From positions 62,001 to 126,000 of the forward strand of contig JAZRTK010000026.1 of assembly GCA_045651985.1 (NCBI GenBank): 64,000 bases of DNA, written 5' to 3'. Below are positions 11,347 through 20,578 of this stretch, one piece after another. The position numbers were made by a program, and so were the translations under genes. The DNA is from SIG710 sp045651985. GTDB taxonomy: Bacteria > Bacillota > Clostridia > Oscillospirales > CAG-272. Within the stretch, counting starts at the first letter, position 1; every line of letters begins with the position of its first letter. The notes beneath the pieces are model-generated. The model had not been told where the DNA came from. It saw only the letters and a program-made list of their open reading frames with translations, and made no database searches.

Positions 11347-12759
11347 TCATCCTATCTCTTTTTCTATTTCCGAAAGAATGAAAGAAAGCTGGTTATCGGT
11401 GGTAAGGCGCTTCTGAACTATTTCAATGGAAGACATAATTGTAGTATGATCGCGGTTAAATATCTTTCCGATGTTGGGAAGCGACATTTCGGTGATATTT
11501 CTGACAAGATAAACAGCTATGTGCCTTGCGTTTACTATCTCCTTGTTTCTCCTCTGTCCCACGATCTCCTCGCGCTTTACGCCGAATTTGTTGTAGACCG
11601 CGGCGAATATCTTATCAATAGTTACGCTTATAGGCTCTGAGTTGCCCAAAATATCCGACAGGAGGGATTTTACCGTTTCAAGGTTGATCTTCACCTGTGA
11701 AAGGAAAGACATGGCACAGAGCTTGTTTATAGCGCCTTCTATCTGACGTATGTTGGAACGGAGATTTTCAGCAAGGAAGGTGAGAACGTCGTCCGTCAGC
11801 TCGAGCTTGCCTTGCTCGGCTTTCTTTTTTATGATTGCTATTCTCAGCTCCAGATCGGGGGGCTGAATGTCGGCAAGAAGACCCATCTCAAATCTGCTCT
11901 TCAATCTCTGTTCAAGAGAGTTTATTTCCTTTGGAGGACGGTCGGACGTAAGAATAATCTGCTTTGAGTTGTTGTAAAGTGCGTCAAAGGTGTGGAAAAA
12001 TTCCTCTTGAGACGAGACCTTTCCCGCAATAAATTGAATATCGTCGATCATTAAAAGATCGCATCGGCGGTATTCGTCGCGGAACTCCTTCATAGCCTGC
12101 CTTGCAAGACTGTCTATCATCTGGTTGGTAAAATCCTCGCCCTTTATGTAAATTATCTTCGCGTCGGGATTTTCCTCTTTTATTTTGCTTGTGATAGCAT
12201 ACATCAAGTGGGTCTTTCCGATACCGCTGGGACCGTAGATGAAAAGCGGGTTGTACTGGGACGCGGTTGCGCCGTTTTCCGCTCTCGCGGCAGTTTCCGC
12301 TACCGCCCAGCAGCATGCTCGGGCAAAGGTATTTGACGTTCCTTCAATGAAATTTTCGAACGTGTATTCAAAATTCACAACAGGCAAGGTTGAGCCGTAG
12401 GTTTTTTCACGGGCGTCGGGTCTCACCTGATGAGACGGAGCTTCGGCGTTTTCCGTTTCTTCCTTTTGAGGAGCTGCAGGCGCGCTTTCGGCTTTAGGCT
12501 TGTATATTACGTTTACTTTAAGTGAGAAGCCAAGGACTCTTTCAAAGGCTTTTTCCATCATTTGAACGTACTTTTTTGCAATTATTTCATACTTTCCTAT
12601 CTGAGGAGAAGCAAGGGTTATCTCGTCGCCGGTAAATTTGGTTATTTCCATATCGCCAAACCAAAGGTCGCAGGTAGAGGGCGGCATGGTGTCGTTATCT
12701 ATCATGGATTGCTTTACGTTTTCCCAAATTTCCTTTATCTCGTTAAGTGAAAAGTCCAT
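11347..12759 (-). CDS. dnaA: Chromosomal replication initiator DnaA
   Basis: The AAA+ initiator that binds DnaA boxes and opens oriC. The 470 residues comprise the N-terminal interaction domain, a low-complexity linker (about residues 90-125, rich in Ala, Pro and Glu), the AAA+ domain with Walker A GPSGIGKTH and Walker B LLMIDDIQF, and the C-terminal DNA-binding domain with the signature NRDHTTIMSSIE. A putative promoter lies 56-84 bases upstream, flanked by further DnaA-box-like sites, which suggests autoregulation. Confidence 0.98.
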   Translation of the reverse strand: MDFSLNEIKEIWENVKQSMIDNDTMPPSTCDLWFGDMEITKFTGDEITLASPQIGKYEIIAKKYVQMMEKAFERVLGFSLKVNVIYKPKAESAPAAPQKEETENAEAPSHQVRPDAREKTYGSTLPVVNFEYTFENFIEGTSNTFARACCWAVAETAARAENGATASQYNPLFIYGPSGIGKTHLMYAITSKIKEENPDAKIIYIKGEDFTNQMIDSLARQAMKEFRDEYRRCDLLMIDDIQFIAGKVSSQEEFFHTFDALYNNSKQIILTSDRPPKEINSLEQRLKSRFEMGLLADIQPPDLELRIAIIKKKAEQGKLELTDDVLTFLAENLRSNIRQIEGAINKLCAMSFLSQVKINLETVKSLLSDILGNSEPISVTIDKIFAAVYNKFGVKREEIVGQRRNKEIVNARHIAVYLVRNITEMSLPNIGKIFNRDHTTIMSSIEIVQKRLTTDNQLSFILSEIEKEIG

Positions 12760-12814
12760 TTTAACCTCCTACTATATTTAAGCCCAAAGGGCAAAATCTT
12801 CCGATATATATAAT

Positions 12815-12843
12815 ATTATAACATATATAATTATATATTGCAA
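12815..12843 (-). promoter_or_regulatory. Putative dnaA promoter
   Basis: On the minus strand TTGCAA (12838-12843), a 17-base spacer and a perfect TATAAT (12815-12820) precede dnaA. The surrounding alternating A/T sequence offers other possible -10 elements, so the exact register is not certain. Confidence 0.6.
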
Positions 12844-12915
12844 GGGCTTTTTCGATTTTTTCCACATTATACAGTCTATTTTTGTGGAAAAGTTATATTA
12901 TATAAAAATCAGCGG

Positions 12916-12944
12916 TTGACAGTTTAGATTTTGTGGTTTATAAT
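12916..12944 (+). promoter_or_regulatory. Consensus promoter for the HMA-rarA operon
   Basis: TTGACA (12916-12921), 17 bases, TATAAT (12939-12944): a full consensus match pointing away from dnaA. It is about 30 bases from the AGGAGA ribosome binding site of the HMA gene, so it is the start of the right-hand replichore's first transcript. Confidence 0.85.
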
Positions 12945-12982
12945 GATAACTGTAGAAAAATAATCTTTTAGGAGATTTTTAT

Positions 12983-13207
12983 ATGCTTGGATTGGGAAAA
13001 AAGAAAAAGATCGAAATATATATCGAGGGAATGTCCTGTAAACACTGCTCGGAAAGAGTTGAGAGACTGCTCAATTCCATACCCGGCGTCAAGGCTAAAG
13101 TTGACCTTGAAAGTGCAAAGGCTGTAATCGAAGCGCCTGCAAAGGTAAGCGCGGAAAAACTTAAAAAGGTCATTTTGGAATCGGGATTCAAGGCGGTAGA
13201 TAAATGA
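12983..13207 (+). CDS. HMA-domain metal chaperone (CopZ-like)
   Basis: A 74-residue soluble protein made of one heavy-metal-associated domain. The metal-binding motif is GMSCKHC (Cys19 and Cys22) in a beta-alpha-beta-beta-alpha-beta arrangement ending ESGFKAVDK. The usual ligand of such proteins is Cu(I), passed to a P-type ATPase; no such ATPase is in this window. The stop overlaps the rarA start by four bases (ATGA), so the two are translationally coupled, an odd partnership for a metal chaperone. Confidence 0.85.
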   Translation: MLGLGKKKKIEIYIEGMSCKHCSERVERLLNSIPGVKAKVDLESAKAVIEAPAKVSAEKLKKVILESGFKAVDK

Positions 13208-14436
13208 GAAACAGGCAGCTTGCCGACGTTTTGCGTCCTACGACTATCGACGAGATAGTAGGTCAGGAGCATCTTTTCGGACCGAGAGGAACAGTGCGCC
13301 GTCTCCTTGAGCGCGGTAAGATAAACAACATGATATTTTTCGGACCTCCCGGTACGGGAAAAACGACCGCGGCGGGTATTATCGCGTCTCAGTCGGGTAT
13401 GGTCTTTCACCGTCTCAACGCCACGACCGCGTCCCTTTCCGACGTAAAGGAAATAGCAAATCAGACAAACAACGTCTTTGGCTCGGGCGGGATACTGCTC
13501 TACCTTGATGAGATACAGTATTTTAACCGTAAGCAGCAGCAGTCGCTTCTTGAATACATAGAAGACGGTCGAATCACCCTTATTGCGTCAACTACCGAAA
13601 ACCCTCATTTTTACGTTTACGACGCCTTGATATCGAGATCCTCACTCTTTGAGTTCAGACCCGTATCGCCGCAGGCATGTGTTTTAGTGCTTCGCCGCGC
13701 TCTGAACTTTTTAAACAAAGAGGAAGCAAAGACCGTGACAGCCGCGGACGAGGTTCTTTTAAGAGTATCGAAAATAGCAAAGGGAGACGTCCGAAGAGCT
13801 ATCGGATTGCTTGAGAGCGCGTATTTTACGTGCGAAGGTCAGATAAATGAGGATGTTGTAAAAGAGCTGGACTTCGGATATGGAGAATATAGCGACGACG
13901 ATCATTTTGATCTGCTGTCATGCCTGCAAAAATCCATTCGCGGCTCCGACCCCGATGCCACCGCTTTCTACGTTGCAAAGCTTTGTGAGGCAGGGGAGCT
14001 TATTTCCCTTTGCCGCCGTCTTCAGGTCATAGCCTCCGAGGATATAGGACTTGCCTATCCTCAGGCGGCGGTAGTAACACGAGCATGCTGTGAATCCGCA
14101 AAAGAATTGGGTCTTCCCGAGGCGCGGATCCCGCTTGTAAACGCGGCGATCCTGCTTGCCACAGCACCAAAATCCAACTCCGCATACACGGCTTTGGCGG
14201 TAGCCTCCGAGGATATACACGCAGGTAAAGGACAGGATATTCCAGTCCACCTTAAAAGCCCGCTTTATAAGGGCTATAAGTACCCTCACGAATATCCTAA
14301 CCACTACGTAAAACAGCAATATCTGCCTTCCGATATAAAGGATAATATCTACTACATCTACGGTGAGAATAAGACCGAGCAGGCAGCTCACGCTTATGCT
14401 GAAGCTATCGGAAGCGCAAAATATAAGAAGAAATAA
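13204..14436 (+). CDS. rarA: Replication-associated recombination protein RarA (MgsA)
   Basis: An AAA+ ATPase of the clamp-loader group that acts at stalled forks. Walker A is FFGPPGTGKTT, Walker B is LYLDEIQYFN, sensor 1 is LIASTTENPHF, and the C-terminal MgsA tetramerisation domain includes EDIGLAYP and SEDIHAGKGQDIPVHLK. Length 410 is close to the family norm. It is translationally coupled to the HMA gene upstream. Confidence 0.95.
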   Translation: MRNRQLADVLRPTTIDEIVGQEHLFGPRGTVRRLLERGKINNMIFFGPPGTGKTTAAGIIASQSGMVFHRLNATTASLSDVKEIANQTNNVFGSGGILLYLDEIQYFNRKQQQSLLEYIEDGRITLIASTTENPHFYVYDALISRSSLFEFRPVSPQACVLVLRRALNFLNKEEAKTVTAADEVLLRVSKIAKGDVRRAIGLLESAYFTCEGQINEDVVKELDFGYGEYSDDDHFDLLSCLQKSIRGSDPDATAFYVAKLCEAGELISLCRRLQVIASEDIGLAYPQAAVVTRACCESAKELGLPEARIPLVNAAILLATAPKSNSAYTALAVASEDIHAGKGQDIPVHLKSPLYKGYKYPHEYPNHYVKQQYLPSDIKDNIYYIYGENKTEQAAHAYAEAIGSAKYKKK

Positions 14437-14491
14437 GGGAGCGATCAGGACTTTTTAAAAAAGGCTTGGTCACCGATCAAAAGGTCACAGA

Positions 14492-16372
14492 ATGAATATA
14501 GAACTTTCCACCCGTGTCGCCGTTATCGGCGCGGGCCACGCGGGGATCGAAGCCGCGCTGGCAAGTGCCAGAATGGGACTTGACACGGTGCTCTTTACCA
14601 TGAATTTAGACTCGGTTGGCAACATGCCCTGCAACCCCTCGATAGGAGGAACGGGAAAAGGCCATCTGGTCTATGAAATAGACGCGCTGGGCGGCGAAAT
14701 GGGACGTGCGGCGGATAAAGTCACGCTCCAGAGCCGAACTCTGAATCTCGGTAAGGGTGCGGCTGTCCACTCAAAAAGAATACAGGCAGACAGATACAAA
14801 TACCGCGCCGTCATGAAAAAGACCCTTGAAGAACAAGAAAACCTCCGTCTGGTTCAAGCTGAAATAGTGTCGATACAAACCGAAGAGTTTGAAGGGAAAA
14901 AGTGCGTAAGATCAGTTACTACAAGACTTGGCGAGGTCTGGGAGGCACAAGCGGTCATCATCTGCTCGGGAACGTACCTTGACGGTGCTGTTTTTGTCGG
15001 AAACACCTGCCACACGTCGGGTCCCGACTCGATGCTGGCGGCGATCGGTCTATCGGATTCGCTCCGCCAAATGGGGATCAAGCTCATGAGATTTAAAACG
15101 GGCACTCCCGCAAGAGTAAAAAGATCGACCATAGACCTCACAAAACTTGAAATACAGACGGGTGAGGAAAAGGCGACCCCCTTTTCGTCTGACACGCCCG
15201 AGGACTCGTTTGACGATCTTTCCCAGATACCCTGCCATATCGTTTATACAAATGAAAATACTCATAATATTATAAAAGAAAATATCTCACAAAGTGCAAT
15301 GTATTCGGGACTCATTCACGGAACGGGACCCAGATATTGCCCGTCGATCGAAGACAAGATCAAACGCTTTGCGGATAAAGAAAGACACCAGCTTTTCGTT
15401 GAGCCCGTAGGCGAGGATACCGAGGAAATGTATATCCAAGGATTTTCAACTTCTCTCCCCGCACACGTTCAGCACAAAATGCTTCGCTCCCTTTCGGGAT
15501 TTGAAAAAGCCCAGATAATGCGCTATGCTTACGCCATAGAATACGACTGCTGCGACCCGCTTCAGCTTCTTGCGACCCTTGAATTTAAAGGGGTCAGCGG
15601 ACTTTACGGGGCAGGGCAGTTTAACGGCACGTCGGGATATGAGGAGGCAGCCGCCCAAGGACTTGTGGCAGGTATCAACGCCGCCCTGAAGCTGAGAGGA
15701 GAGCCGCCTATGATACTTGAAAGAAGCGGGTCTTATATAGGTACGCTCATCGACGATCTGGTGACGAAAGGTACCAACGAGCCATACCGAATGATGACCT
15801 CGCGAAGCGAGTACAGACTGCTTTTGCGACAGGATAACGCCGATATTCGATTGACCACAAAAGGACATGAAATAGGACTTGTTTCCGATGAAAAATACAA
15901 CGCTTTTTTAAGGAAAAAAGAGCATATTGAAACCGAAGTAAAACGGCTCGAGGAGACCTTTGTTTCTCCAAATAAAGTAAACCCATTTTTAGAGGAGATC
16001 GGTGAGCCCGCCATAAATCGCGGAATTTCTCTCTCTGAGCTTTTAAGAAGACCCTCGGTCACATACGAGTCCCTGTTATCTCTTGACCCGAACCGCCCCG
16101 CGCTGACCCGCGCGGAAAAAACGAGTGTTGAGGTCACGGTGAAATACGAGGGTTATATCAAGCGCCAGATAGCGCAGGTAAACCGCCAATCGGCGCTTGA
16201 AAGTAAAGTGCTTCCCGCCGACATCGACTACAAATCGGTAAAAGGGCTTCGAATCGAGGCGGCTCAAAAACTTGACGCTATCCGACCCATGACCGTAGGT
16301 CAGGCGTCCCGTATCAGCGGTGTCAGCCCGGCGGATATTTCTGTGCTTCTCATCTATTTGGGAATACGTTGA
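14492..16372 (+). CDS. mnmG: tRNA uridine 5-carboxymethylaminomethyl modification enzyme MnmG
   Basis: The FAD-dependent partner of MnmE in making cmnm5U34 in tRNA. The N-terminal Rossmann motif is VIGAGHAGIEAALASARMG, the conserved NMPCNPSIGGTGKGHLVYEI segment follows, then the second GIDA signature GLYGAGQFNGTSGYEEAAAQ. Length 626 is standard. The usual upstream neighbour mnmE is not in this window. rsmG follows after 117 bases. Confidence 0.97.
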   Translation: MNIELSTRVAVIGAGHAGIEAALASARMGLDTVLFTMNLDSVGNMPCNPSIGGTGKGHLVYEIDALGGEMGRAADKVTLQSRTLNLGKGAAVHSKRIQADRYKYRAVMKKTLEEQENLRLVQAEIVSIQTEEFEGKKCVRSVTTRLGEVWEAQAVIICSGTYLDGAVFVGNTCHTSGPDSMLAAIGLSDSLRQMGIKLMRFKTGTPARVKRSTIDLTKLEIQTGEEKATPFSSDTPEDSFDDLSQIPCHIVYTNENTHNIIKENISQSAMYSGLIHGTGPRYCPSIEDKIKRFADKERHQLFVEPVGEDTEEMYIQGFSTSLPAHVQHKMLRSLSGFEKAQIMRYAYAIEYDCCDPLQLLATLEFKGVSGLYGAGQFNGTSGYEEAAAQGLVAGINAALKLRGEPPMILERSGSYIGTLIDDLVTKGTNEPYRMMTSRSEYRLLLRQDNADIRLTTKGHEIGLVSDEKYNAFLRKKEHIETEVKRLEETFVSPNKVNPFLEEIGEPAINRGISLSELLRRPSVTYESLLSLDPNRPALTRAEKTSVEVTVKYEGYIKRQIAQVNRQSALESKVLPADIDYKSVKGLRIEAAQKLDAIRPMTVGQASRISGVSPADISVLLIYLGIR

Positions 16373-16489
16373 CAGGTTGAGATCATCCCTAAAAAACAGT
16401 CAAATAAAATTATTCGAATCAGATCTCTGACCGAAAATAATCATTTTATTTAAAAGAAAATTGTAACAAAATCGACGGTATATAATAAT

Positions 16490-17239
16490 ATGATAGAAAA
16501 ATCAAAATTTTTCTCGGTTTCAGAGGAAATCTTCTCCGAAAACGGGCTTTTTGAGTTTGCGAAAGCCGAAATTTTCGAAAAGTTCTACCTTTTGACCGAG
16601 ATCATGCTGAAAGTCAATGAGGAGATGAATCTGACTGCCATAACCGACCCCGAATCGGTGATTTTGAAGCACTATGCCGACTGTCTTCTCATCGCAAAGG
16701 AGACCGATGAGTATCTGTCTAAGGGCGCAAAGGTAGTGGACGTTGGGTGCGGAGCGGGATTCCCGTGCATTCCTCTGGCAGTTGCCCGACCCGACCTTGA
16801 AATTCTCGGAATAGACAGCACTGCAAAGCGCATACGATACGTAAACGAAACGTCGCAGGCGTTAGGTCTTGCAAATCTTCGGGCGGAATCCATGCGCGCC
16901 GAGGACGGCGCAAAGAAAGGAAACTCCTTGCGCGAATCCTTCGACGTTGCAACCGCCCGTGCGGTTGCAGCTCTGCCCGTTCTCTCCGAGCTTTGCTTGC
17001 CTTACGTTAAGGTCGGGGGAAAATTTGTTGCTATGAAGGCAAAAGCCGCCTCCGAGGAGCTTGAAAGCTCCAAAAACGCCATAAAAACTCTGGGCGGACG
17101 GTTATTGTCCGTGGACCTGCTCCCCCTGCGTCGTGCAGGCTTGGAGGAAAACAGAACTATTATATTGGTAGAAAAAAGGCTCCCCACCCCCGAAACATAC
17201 CCGCGCCATTACAGTCGGATATCAAAAAAGCCGTTATAA
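16490..17239 (+). CDS. rsmG: 16S rRNA m7G527 methyltransferase RsmG
   Basis: A SAM-dependent methyltransferase acting on the 530 loop of 16S rRNA. The SAM-binding motif is VVDVGCGAGFPCIPLAVARP, and the RsmG-specific MNLTAI segment and SRAV-like ATARAVA motif are present. Length 249 fits. No clear Shine-Dalgarno precedes the ATG: a TATAAT-like sequence ends 3 bases before it, which is unusual. The parS palindrome follows its stop by three bases. Confidence 0.95.
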   Translation: MIEKSKFFSVSEEIFSENGLFEFAKAEIFEKFYLLTEIMLKVNEEMNLTAITDPESVILKHYADCLLIAKETDEYLSKGAKVVDVGCGAGFPCIPLAVARPDLEILGIDSTAKRIRYVNETSQALGLANLRAESMRAEDGAKKGNSLRESFDVATARAVAALPVLSELCLPYVKVGGKFVAMKAKAASEELESSKNAIKTLGGRLLSVDLLPLRRAGLEENRTIILVEKRLPTPETYPRHYSRISKKPL

Positions 17240-17242
17240 CGA

Positions 17243-17274
17243 ACCCCCAATGTTTCACGTGAAACATTGGGGGT
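17243..17274. terminator. 32-bp perfect palindrome containing parS, possible rsmG terminator
   Basis: ACCCCCAA, the 16-bp parS and TTGGGGGT form an uninterrupted 32-bp palindrome. It begins three bases after the rsmG stop and is followed by ATTTT. In RNA it would fold into a GC-capped hairpin able to act as a weak intrinsic terminator; in DNA its core is a centromere site. Confidence 0.65.
17251..17266. promoter_or_regulatory. parS: parS site 1
   Basis: TGTTTCACGTGAAACA, an exact match to the bacterial parS consensus bound by ParB. It lies in the rsmG-parA spacer, next to the genes for its binding proteins and about 4.5 kb from dnaA. Confidence 0.97.
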
Positions 17275-17285
17275 ATTTTGGAAGA

Positions 17286-17301
17286 TGTTTCACGTGAAAC
17301 A
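17286..17301. promoter_or_regulatory. parS: parS site 2
   Basis: A second exact TGTTTCACGTGAAACA, 35 bases centre to centre from site 1. It lacks the extended palindromic flanks. Two adjacent sites should nucleate ParB spreading; nearness to the parA promoter (starting 46 bases on) suggests ParB may also affect parAB transcription. Confidence 0.97.
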
Positions 17302-17346
17302 TAAATAAAAATTAATGAAAAAGCCTTAAAAAATAAGAAAAAACGG

Positions 17347-17375
17347 TTGAAAAAGTCCGCAAGTTGTGATATTAT
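17347..17375 (+). promoter_or_regulatory. Putative parA promoter
   Basis: TTGAAA (17347-17352), a 17-base spacer and TATTAT (17370-17375). It is about 60 bases before parA, downstream of both parS sites. Confidence 0.7.
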
Positions 17376-17435
17376 ATAGTATAGGGTAAAAATTGCCCTC
17401 AAAGGGCACTTTAAAAGACAAAAACGGAGTTACAA

Positions 17436-18197
17436 ATGGGAAAAATCATAACGTTTGCAAATCAAAAAGGCGGTGTCGGCAAGACTACCTCGGCGGTAAA
17501 CGTAGCCGCGTCCCTGGGAATACTGGGAAAAAAGGTGCTGATCGTTGACATGGACCCTCAGGGAAACGCCACCAGCGGTGTGGGCGTGGCGAAAAAAAGC
17601 CTTAAACATACCACGTCCGAGGTGCTTCTTGACGGAGTTCCCGCAAAGGACGCAATAATCACCACCAAGTTCAAAAATCTTGACATTATCCCCACAAATA
17701 TAGGTCTTGCGGGCAGTGAGCTTGATCTTTTTCAGGTCGAACACGGGGAAGAGCAGATGAAGCGTGCGTTGGAGCCTGTTCGCGATGACTACGATTACCT
17801 CATCGTTGACTGCCCTCCGTCATTGGGAATGCTCACACTCAACGCGTTGGTGGCGTCGGACGGCGTGATAATTCCCATGCAGTGTGAATTTTACGCTCTG
17901 GAAGGACTTTCCCAGCTCGTTATTACAATAGGCAAGATTAAGCAGAAGTACAACCCGTCGCTTACCGTCACGGGAATACTTGTGACCATGTATAACGGAC
18001 GTCTGCTGCTTTCGATGCAGGTCATCGCCGAGTTGAAAAAGCACTACTCGGAAAAGCTGTTCAAGACCGCAATTTCAAGAAACGTAAGACTTTCCGAGGC
18101 TCCCGGATTTGGAACACCGGTGTATTATCACGACAAAAACTCAAAGGGCACTATCGAATATCTTGAAGTTGCCAAGGAGCTTGCAACACGCATATAA
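17436..18197 (+). CDS. parA: Chromosome partitioning ATPase ParA (Soj)
   Basis: A deviant-Walker ATPase that positions ParB-parS complexes and, in Bacillus, regulates DnaA. The N-terminus is the deviant Walker A KGGVGKTTSAVN; Walker A' is VDMDPQGNAT and Walker B IVDCPPSLG. Length 253 is typical of Soj. parB follows after 66 bases on the same transcript. Confidence 0.97.
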   Translation: MGKIITFANQKGGVGKTTSAVNVAASLGILGKKVLIVDMDPQGNATSGVGVAKKSLKHTTSEVLLDGVPAKDAIITTKFKNLDIIPTNIGLAGSELDLFQVEHGEEQMKRALEPVRDDYDYLIVDCPPSLGMLTLNALVASDGVIIPMQCEFYALEGLSQLVITIGKIKQKYNPSLTVTGILVTMYNGRLLLSMQVIAELKKHYSEKLFKTAISRNVRLSEAPGFGTPVYYHDKNSKGTIEYLEVAKELATRI

Positions 18198-18263
18198 AAA
18201 AGAAGATCGCCCTCAAAAAGCTCTGAAAGGAGCATACGGAGCGGCGGAAAGGACATAAATAAA

Positions 18264-19175
18264 ATGGCAAGAAAAAACACAGGTCTGGGAAGAGATTTTT
18301 TTTCGACGCTTGACGATAACATTCTTGAAGCCAAGCGCGGCTCGGTGACGACCCTGCGTCTGTCCGAGATAGAGCCGAGAAAGAGCCAGCCCCGAAAGAC
18401 CTTTGACGAGGAAAACCTCGCGGGGCTGTCAGCCTCTATCGCGCAGCATGGGGTGCTGCAGCCGATAATCGTAAGAGAAAACCCCCTGAGTGCGGGAAAT
18501 TACGAGATAATAGCGGGAGAACGCCGTTGGAGAGCATCAAAAATGGCGGGACTTGCCGAGATCCCCGTAATAATCCTTGACGGCGACGACCAGAAGGCGG
18601 CGCAGATAGCTCTTATCGAAAACGTACAAAGACAGGACTTGAATCCTCTTGAGGAGGCGCTGGGCTACCGCGATCTTATTGAGAGATTCGGTCTTACACA
18701 GGAGCAGGTTGCCGAGCAGGTCGGAAAATCCCGACCCACCATCACCAACATGATGCGTCTGCTTGACCTGCCCGACGACGTGCTTGAAATGCTCCGCGAC
18801 GGCAGAGTCACAACGGGTCACGCCAGAGCTATCCACTCGCTGAAAGACCCCGAGGACGTGACTGTCCTTGCCACAAGGACTTATATGAGAGGACTTTCGG
18901 TGCGAGAAGTGGAGGCGGCGGTAAAGCGCCTCAACGCCGAGTACGAGCGCAAGCTCACGGGTGCCCAAGAGGTTATAGCCGAGACGGCGGCGCAAAAACA
19001 GGCAAGAATTTACCTTTCCGAGCTTGAAAAGCGCGCGATGGAGGAGCTGGGCCGCCGTGTGAAAATTCGGAACGAGGGTCGCAAAAAGACCGTTGAGATC
19101 TCTTACAGCGACAACGACGACTTAGAAGAACTTCTTAAAAAGATATGCGGAAACGCAATATTTGACCAAGAATAA
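18264..19175 (+). CDS. parB: Chromosome partitioning protein ParB (Spo0J)
   Basis: The CTP-dependent DNA clamp that loads at parS. The CTP-binding motif is GERRWRA, the nearby [14 protein letters not shown] segment is the ParB signature, and a helix-turn-helix ([20 protein letters not shown]) reads parS. The C-terminal dimerisation domain is rich in charged residues. Length 303. It sits next to two consensus parS sites, which agrees with ParB rather than Noc. Confidence 0.95.
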   Translation: MARKNTGLGRDFFSTLDDNILEAKRGSVTTLRLSEIEPRKSQPRKTFDEENLAGLSASIAQHGVLQPIIVRENPLSAGNYEIIAGERRWRASKMAGLAEIPVIILDGDDQKAAQIALIENVQRQDLNPLEEALGYRDLIERFGLTQEQVAEQVGKSRPTITNMMRLLDLPDDVLEMLRDGRVTTGHARAIHSLKDPEDVTVLATRTYMRGLSVREVEAAVKRLNAEYERKLTGAQEVIAETAAQKQARIYLSELEKRAMEELGRRVKIRNEGRKKTVEISYSDNDDLEELLKKICGNAIFDQE

Positions 19176-19215
19176 AAAGCTTTATAGCAATATTTATCAA
19201 GGAAGGACAAGAGAA

Positions 19216-20496
19216 ATGCTTGACATCAAATTTATTAAAGAGAACGTAGAATACACAAAAGAAAGACTGAAGACCAGAAACGCAAACTACGACGACAAAA
19301 TAGACGAGCTTATCGCCCTTGACGCCGAGAGACGCGCGCTTATCGCGGACACTGAGGCAAAAAAAGCGGAGCAGAACAAAATAAACAAGACCATTCCCGC
19401 CCTGAAGAAGGAGGGCAAGGACGTAACTCCTATTTTTGCGGAAATGAAGGCACTTTCCGACACGGTAAAGGCTGACAACGAAAGAATATCCGTGATCGAC
19501 GAGACGATGACAAACACATTGCTCTCTATCCCCAACCTGCCAAACGCCTCCGTGCAGACAGGCGCAGATGATTCCGATAACGTTGAGATCCGCCGCTGGG
19601 GCGAGCCTCGCAGCTTTGACTTTGAGCCCAAGGCACACTGGGATCTCGGCAAAGATCTTGGGATCCTCGACCCCGAGACGGCAGCAAAGGTAACGGGACC
19701 CCGCTTCCACTTCTACCGTGGAATGGGCGCAAGACTTGAGAGAGCTATCATCTCCTATTTCCTTGACACTCACACCGAAAACGGATATACGGAGATCCTG
19801 CCTCCTTACATGGTAAACAGAGCGTCCATGAAGGGCACGGGTCAGTTGCCCAAGTTTGAGGAGGACGCGTTCAGAGTTGCAAACAACGACTGCTTCCTTA
19901 TCCCCACCGCGGAGGTTCCCGTGACTAACATTCACCGCGACGAGATACTTGAAGCGAACCAGCTTCCTATCAGCTACTGCGCATATTCCGCTTGCTTCCG
20001 CGCGGAAGCGGGCTCTGCAGGACGCGACACGAGAGGACTTATCCGCCAGCACCAGTTCAACAAGGTCGAGCTTGTAAAGTTCACGACCCCCGAGACTTCC
20101 TACGACGAGCTTGAAAAGCTTACAAGGGACGCGGAAAGAGTTTTGCAGGGTCTGGGACTTCCTTACCGCGTAGTCTGCCTGTCCACAGGCGATCTGGGCT
20201 TCTCGTCTGCAAAGACCTACGATATCGAGGTGTATATGCCTTCTTACGGCAGATACGTTGAGATCAGCTCCTGCTCCGACTTTGAGGACTATCAGGCGCG
20301 CCGCGCGAACATCAAGTACCGTCCCGCGCCGGGCGAGAAGGCAAAACTCGTTCACACCCTCAACGGCTCGGGCGTAGCGGTCGGACGTACCGTTGCGGCT
20401 ATCATGGAGAACTACCAGAACGCCGACGGCTCCGTGACCGTTCCCGAAGCGCTCCGCCGTTACGTTGGCGCCGACGTTATCAGAGGTATTAAGTAA
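19216..20496 (+). CDS. serS: Seryl-tRNA synthetase
   Basis: A class II aminoacyl-tRNA synthetase. The N-terminal coiled-coil arm spans about residues 30-105. Motif 2 includes [20 protein letters not shown] and motif 3 the [13 protein letters not shown] and AVGRT segments. The start MLDIKFIKE at 19216 is chosen because it aligns with the family and follows an AAGGA sequence; an in-frame ATG 54 bases upstream would add residues unlike SerRS. No T-box precedes it, so it is likely read from parAB. Confidence 0.96.
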   Translation: MLDIKFIKENVEYTKERLKTRNANYDDKIDELIALDAERRALIADTEAKKAEQNKINKTIPALKKEGKDVTPIFAEMKALSDTVKADNERISVIDETMTNTLLSIPNLPNASVQTGADDSDNVEIRRWGEPRSFDFEPKAHWDLGKDLGILDPETAAKVTGPRFHFYRGMGARLERAIISYFLDTHTENGYTEILPPYMVNRASMKGTGQLPKFEEDAFRVANNDCFLIPTAEVPVTNIHRDEILEANQLPISYCAYSACFRAEAGSAGRDTRGLIRQHQFNKVELVKFTTPETSYDELEKLTRDAERVLQGLGLPYRVVCLSTGDLGFSSAKTYDIEVYMPSYGRYVEISSCSDFEDYQARRANIKYRPAPGEKAKLVHTLNGSGVAVGRTVAAIMENYQNADGSVTVPEALRRYVGADVIRGIK

Positions 20497-20514
20497 CTTT
20501 GAACAGGGGTTATG

Positions 20515-20550
20515 CGGGGGTGCTTTTGGGAAAGAGCACCTCAGCTCCCG
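20515..20550 (+). terminator. Possible hairpin after serS
   Basis: GGTGCT and AGCACC arms separated by about ten bases follow the serS stop. There is no good T-run, so termination is uncertain. Related GGTGCTTTT-type hairpins occur in other spacers, such as the one before 33536. Confidence 0.35.
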
Positions 20551-20578
20551 TTAACATATTTAAAGAGGAAACCGAATT

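Larger units (their letters stand above)
12760..12982. other. Divergent intergenic region upstream of dnaA with DnaA-box-like sites
   Basis: This region separates the minus-strand origin block from the plus-strand genes. It holds back-to-back promoters and DnaA-box-like TTTTCCACA (12858-12866) and TGTGGAAAA (12883-12891). The stretch 12805-12840 is almost pure A/T. In Bacillus an equivalent box cluster upstream of dnaA acts together with the dnaA-dnaN cluster; the same bipartite origin is likely here. Confidence 0.65.

Noticed and set aside
16461..16486. TTGTAA-14-TATAAT as an rsmG promoter
   Set aside because: The spacer is too short and the -10 ends 3 bases before the start codon, so a transcript from it would begin inside the gene.
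19135..20355. Long antisense ORF opposite serS (406 codons)
   Set aside because: It is the complement of the conserved seryl-tRNA synthetase frame, has no ribosome binding site or promoter, and its composition is that of a shadow frame.
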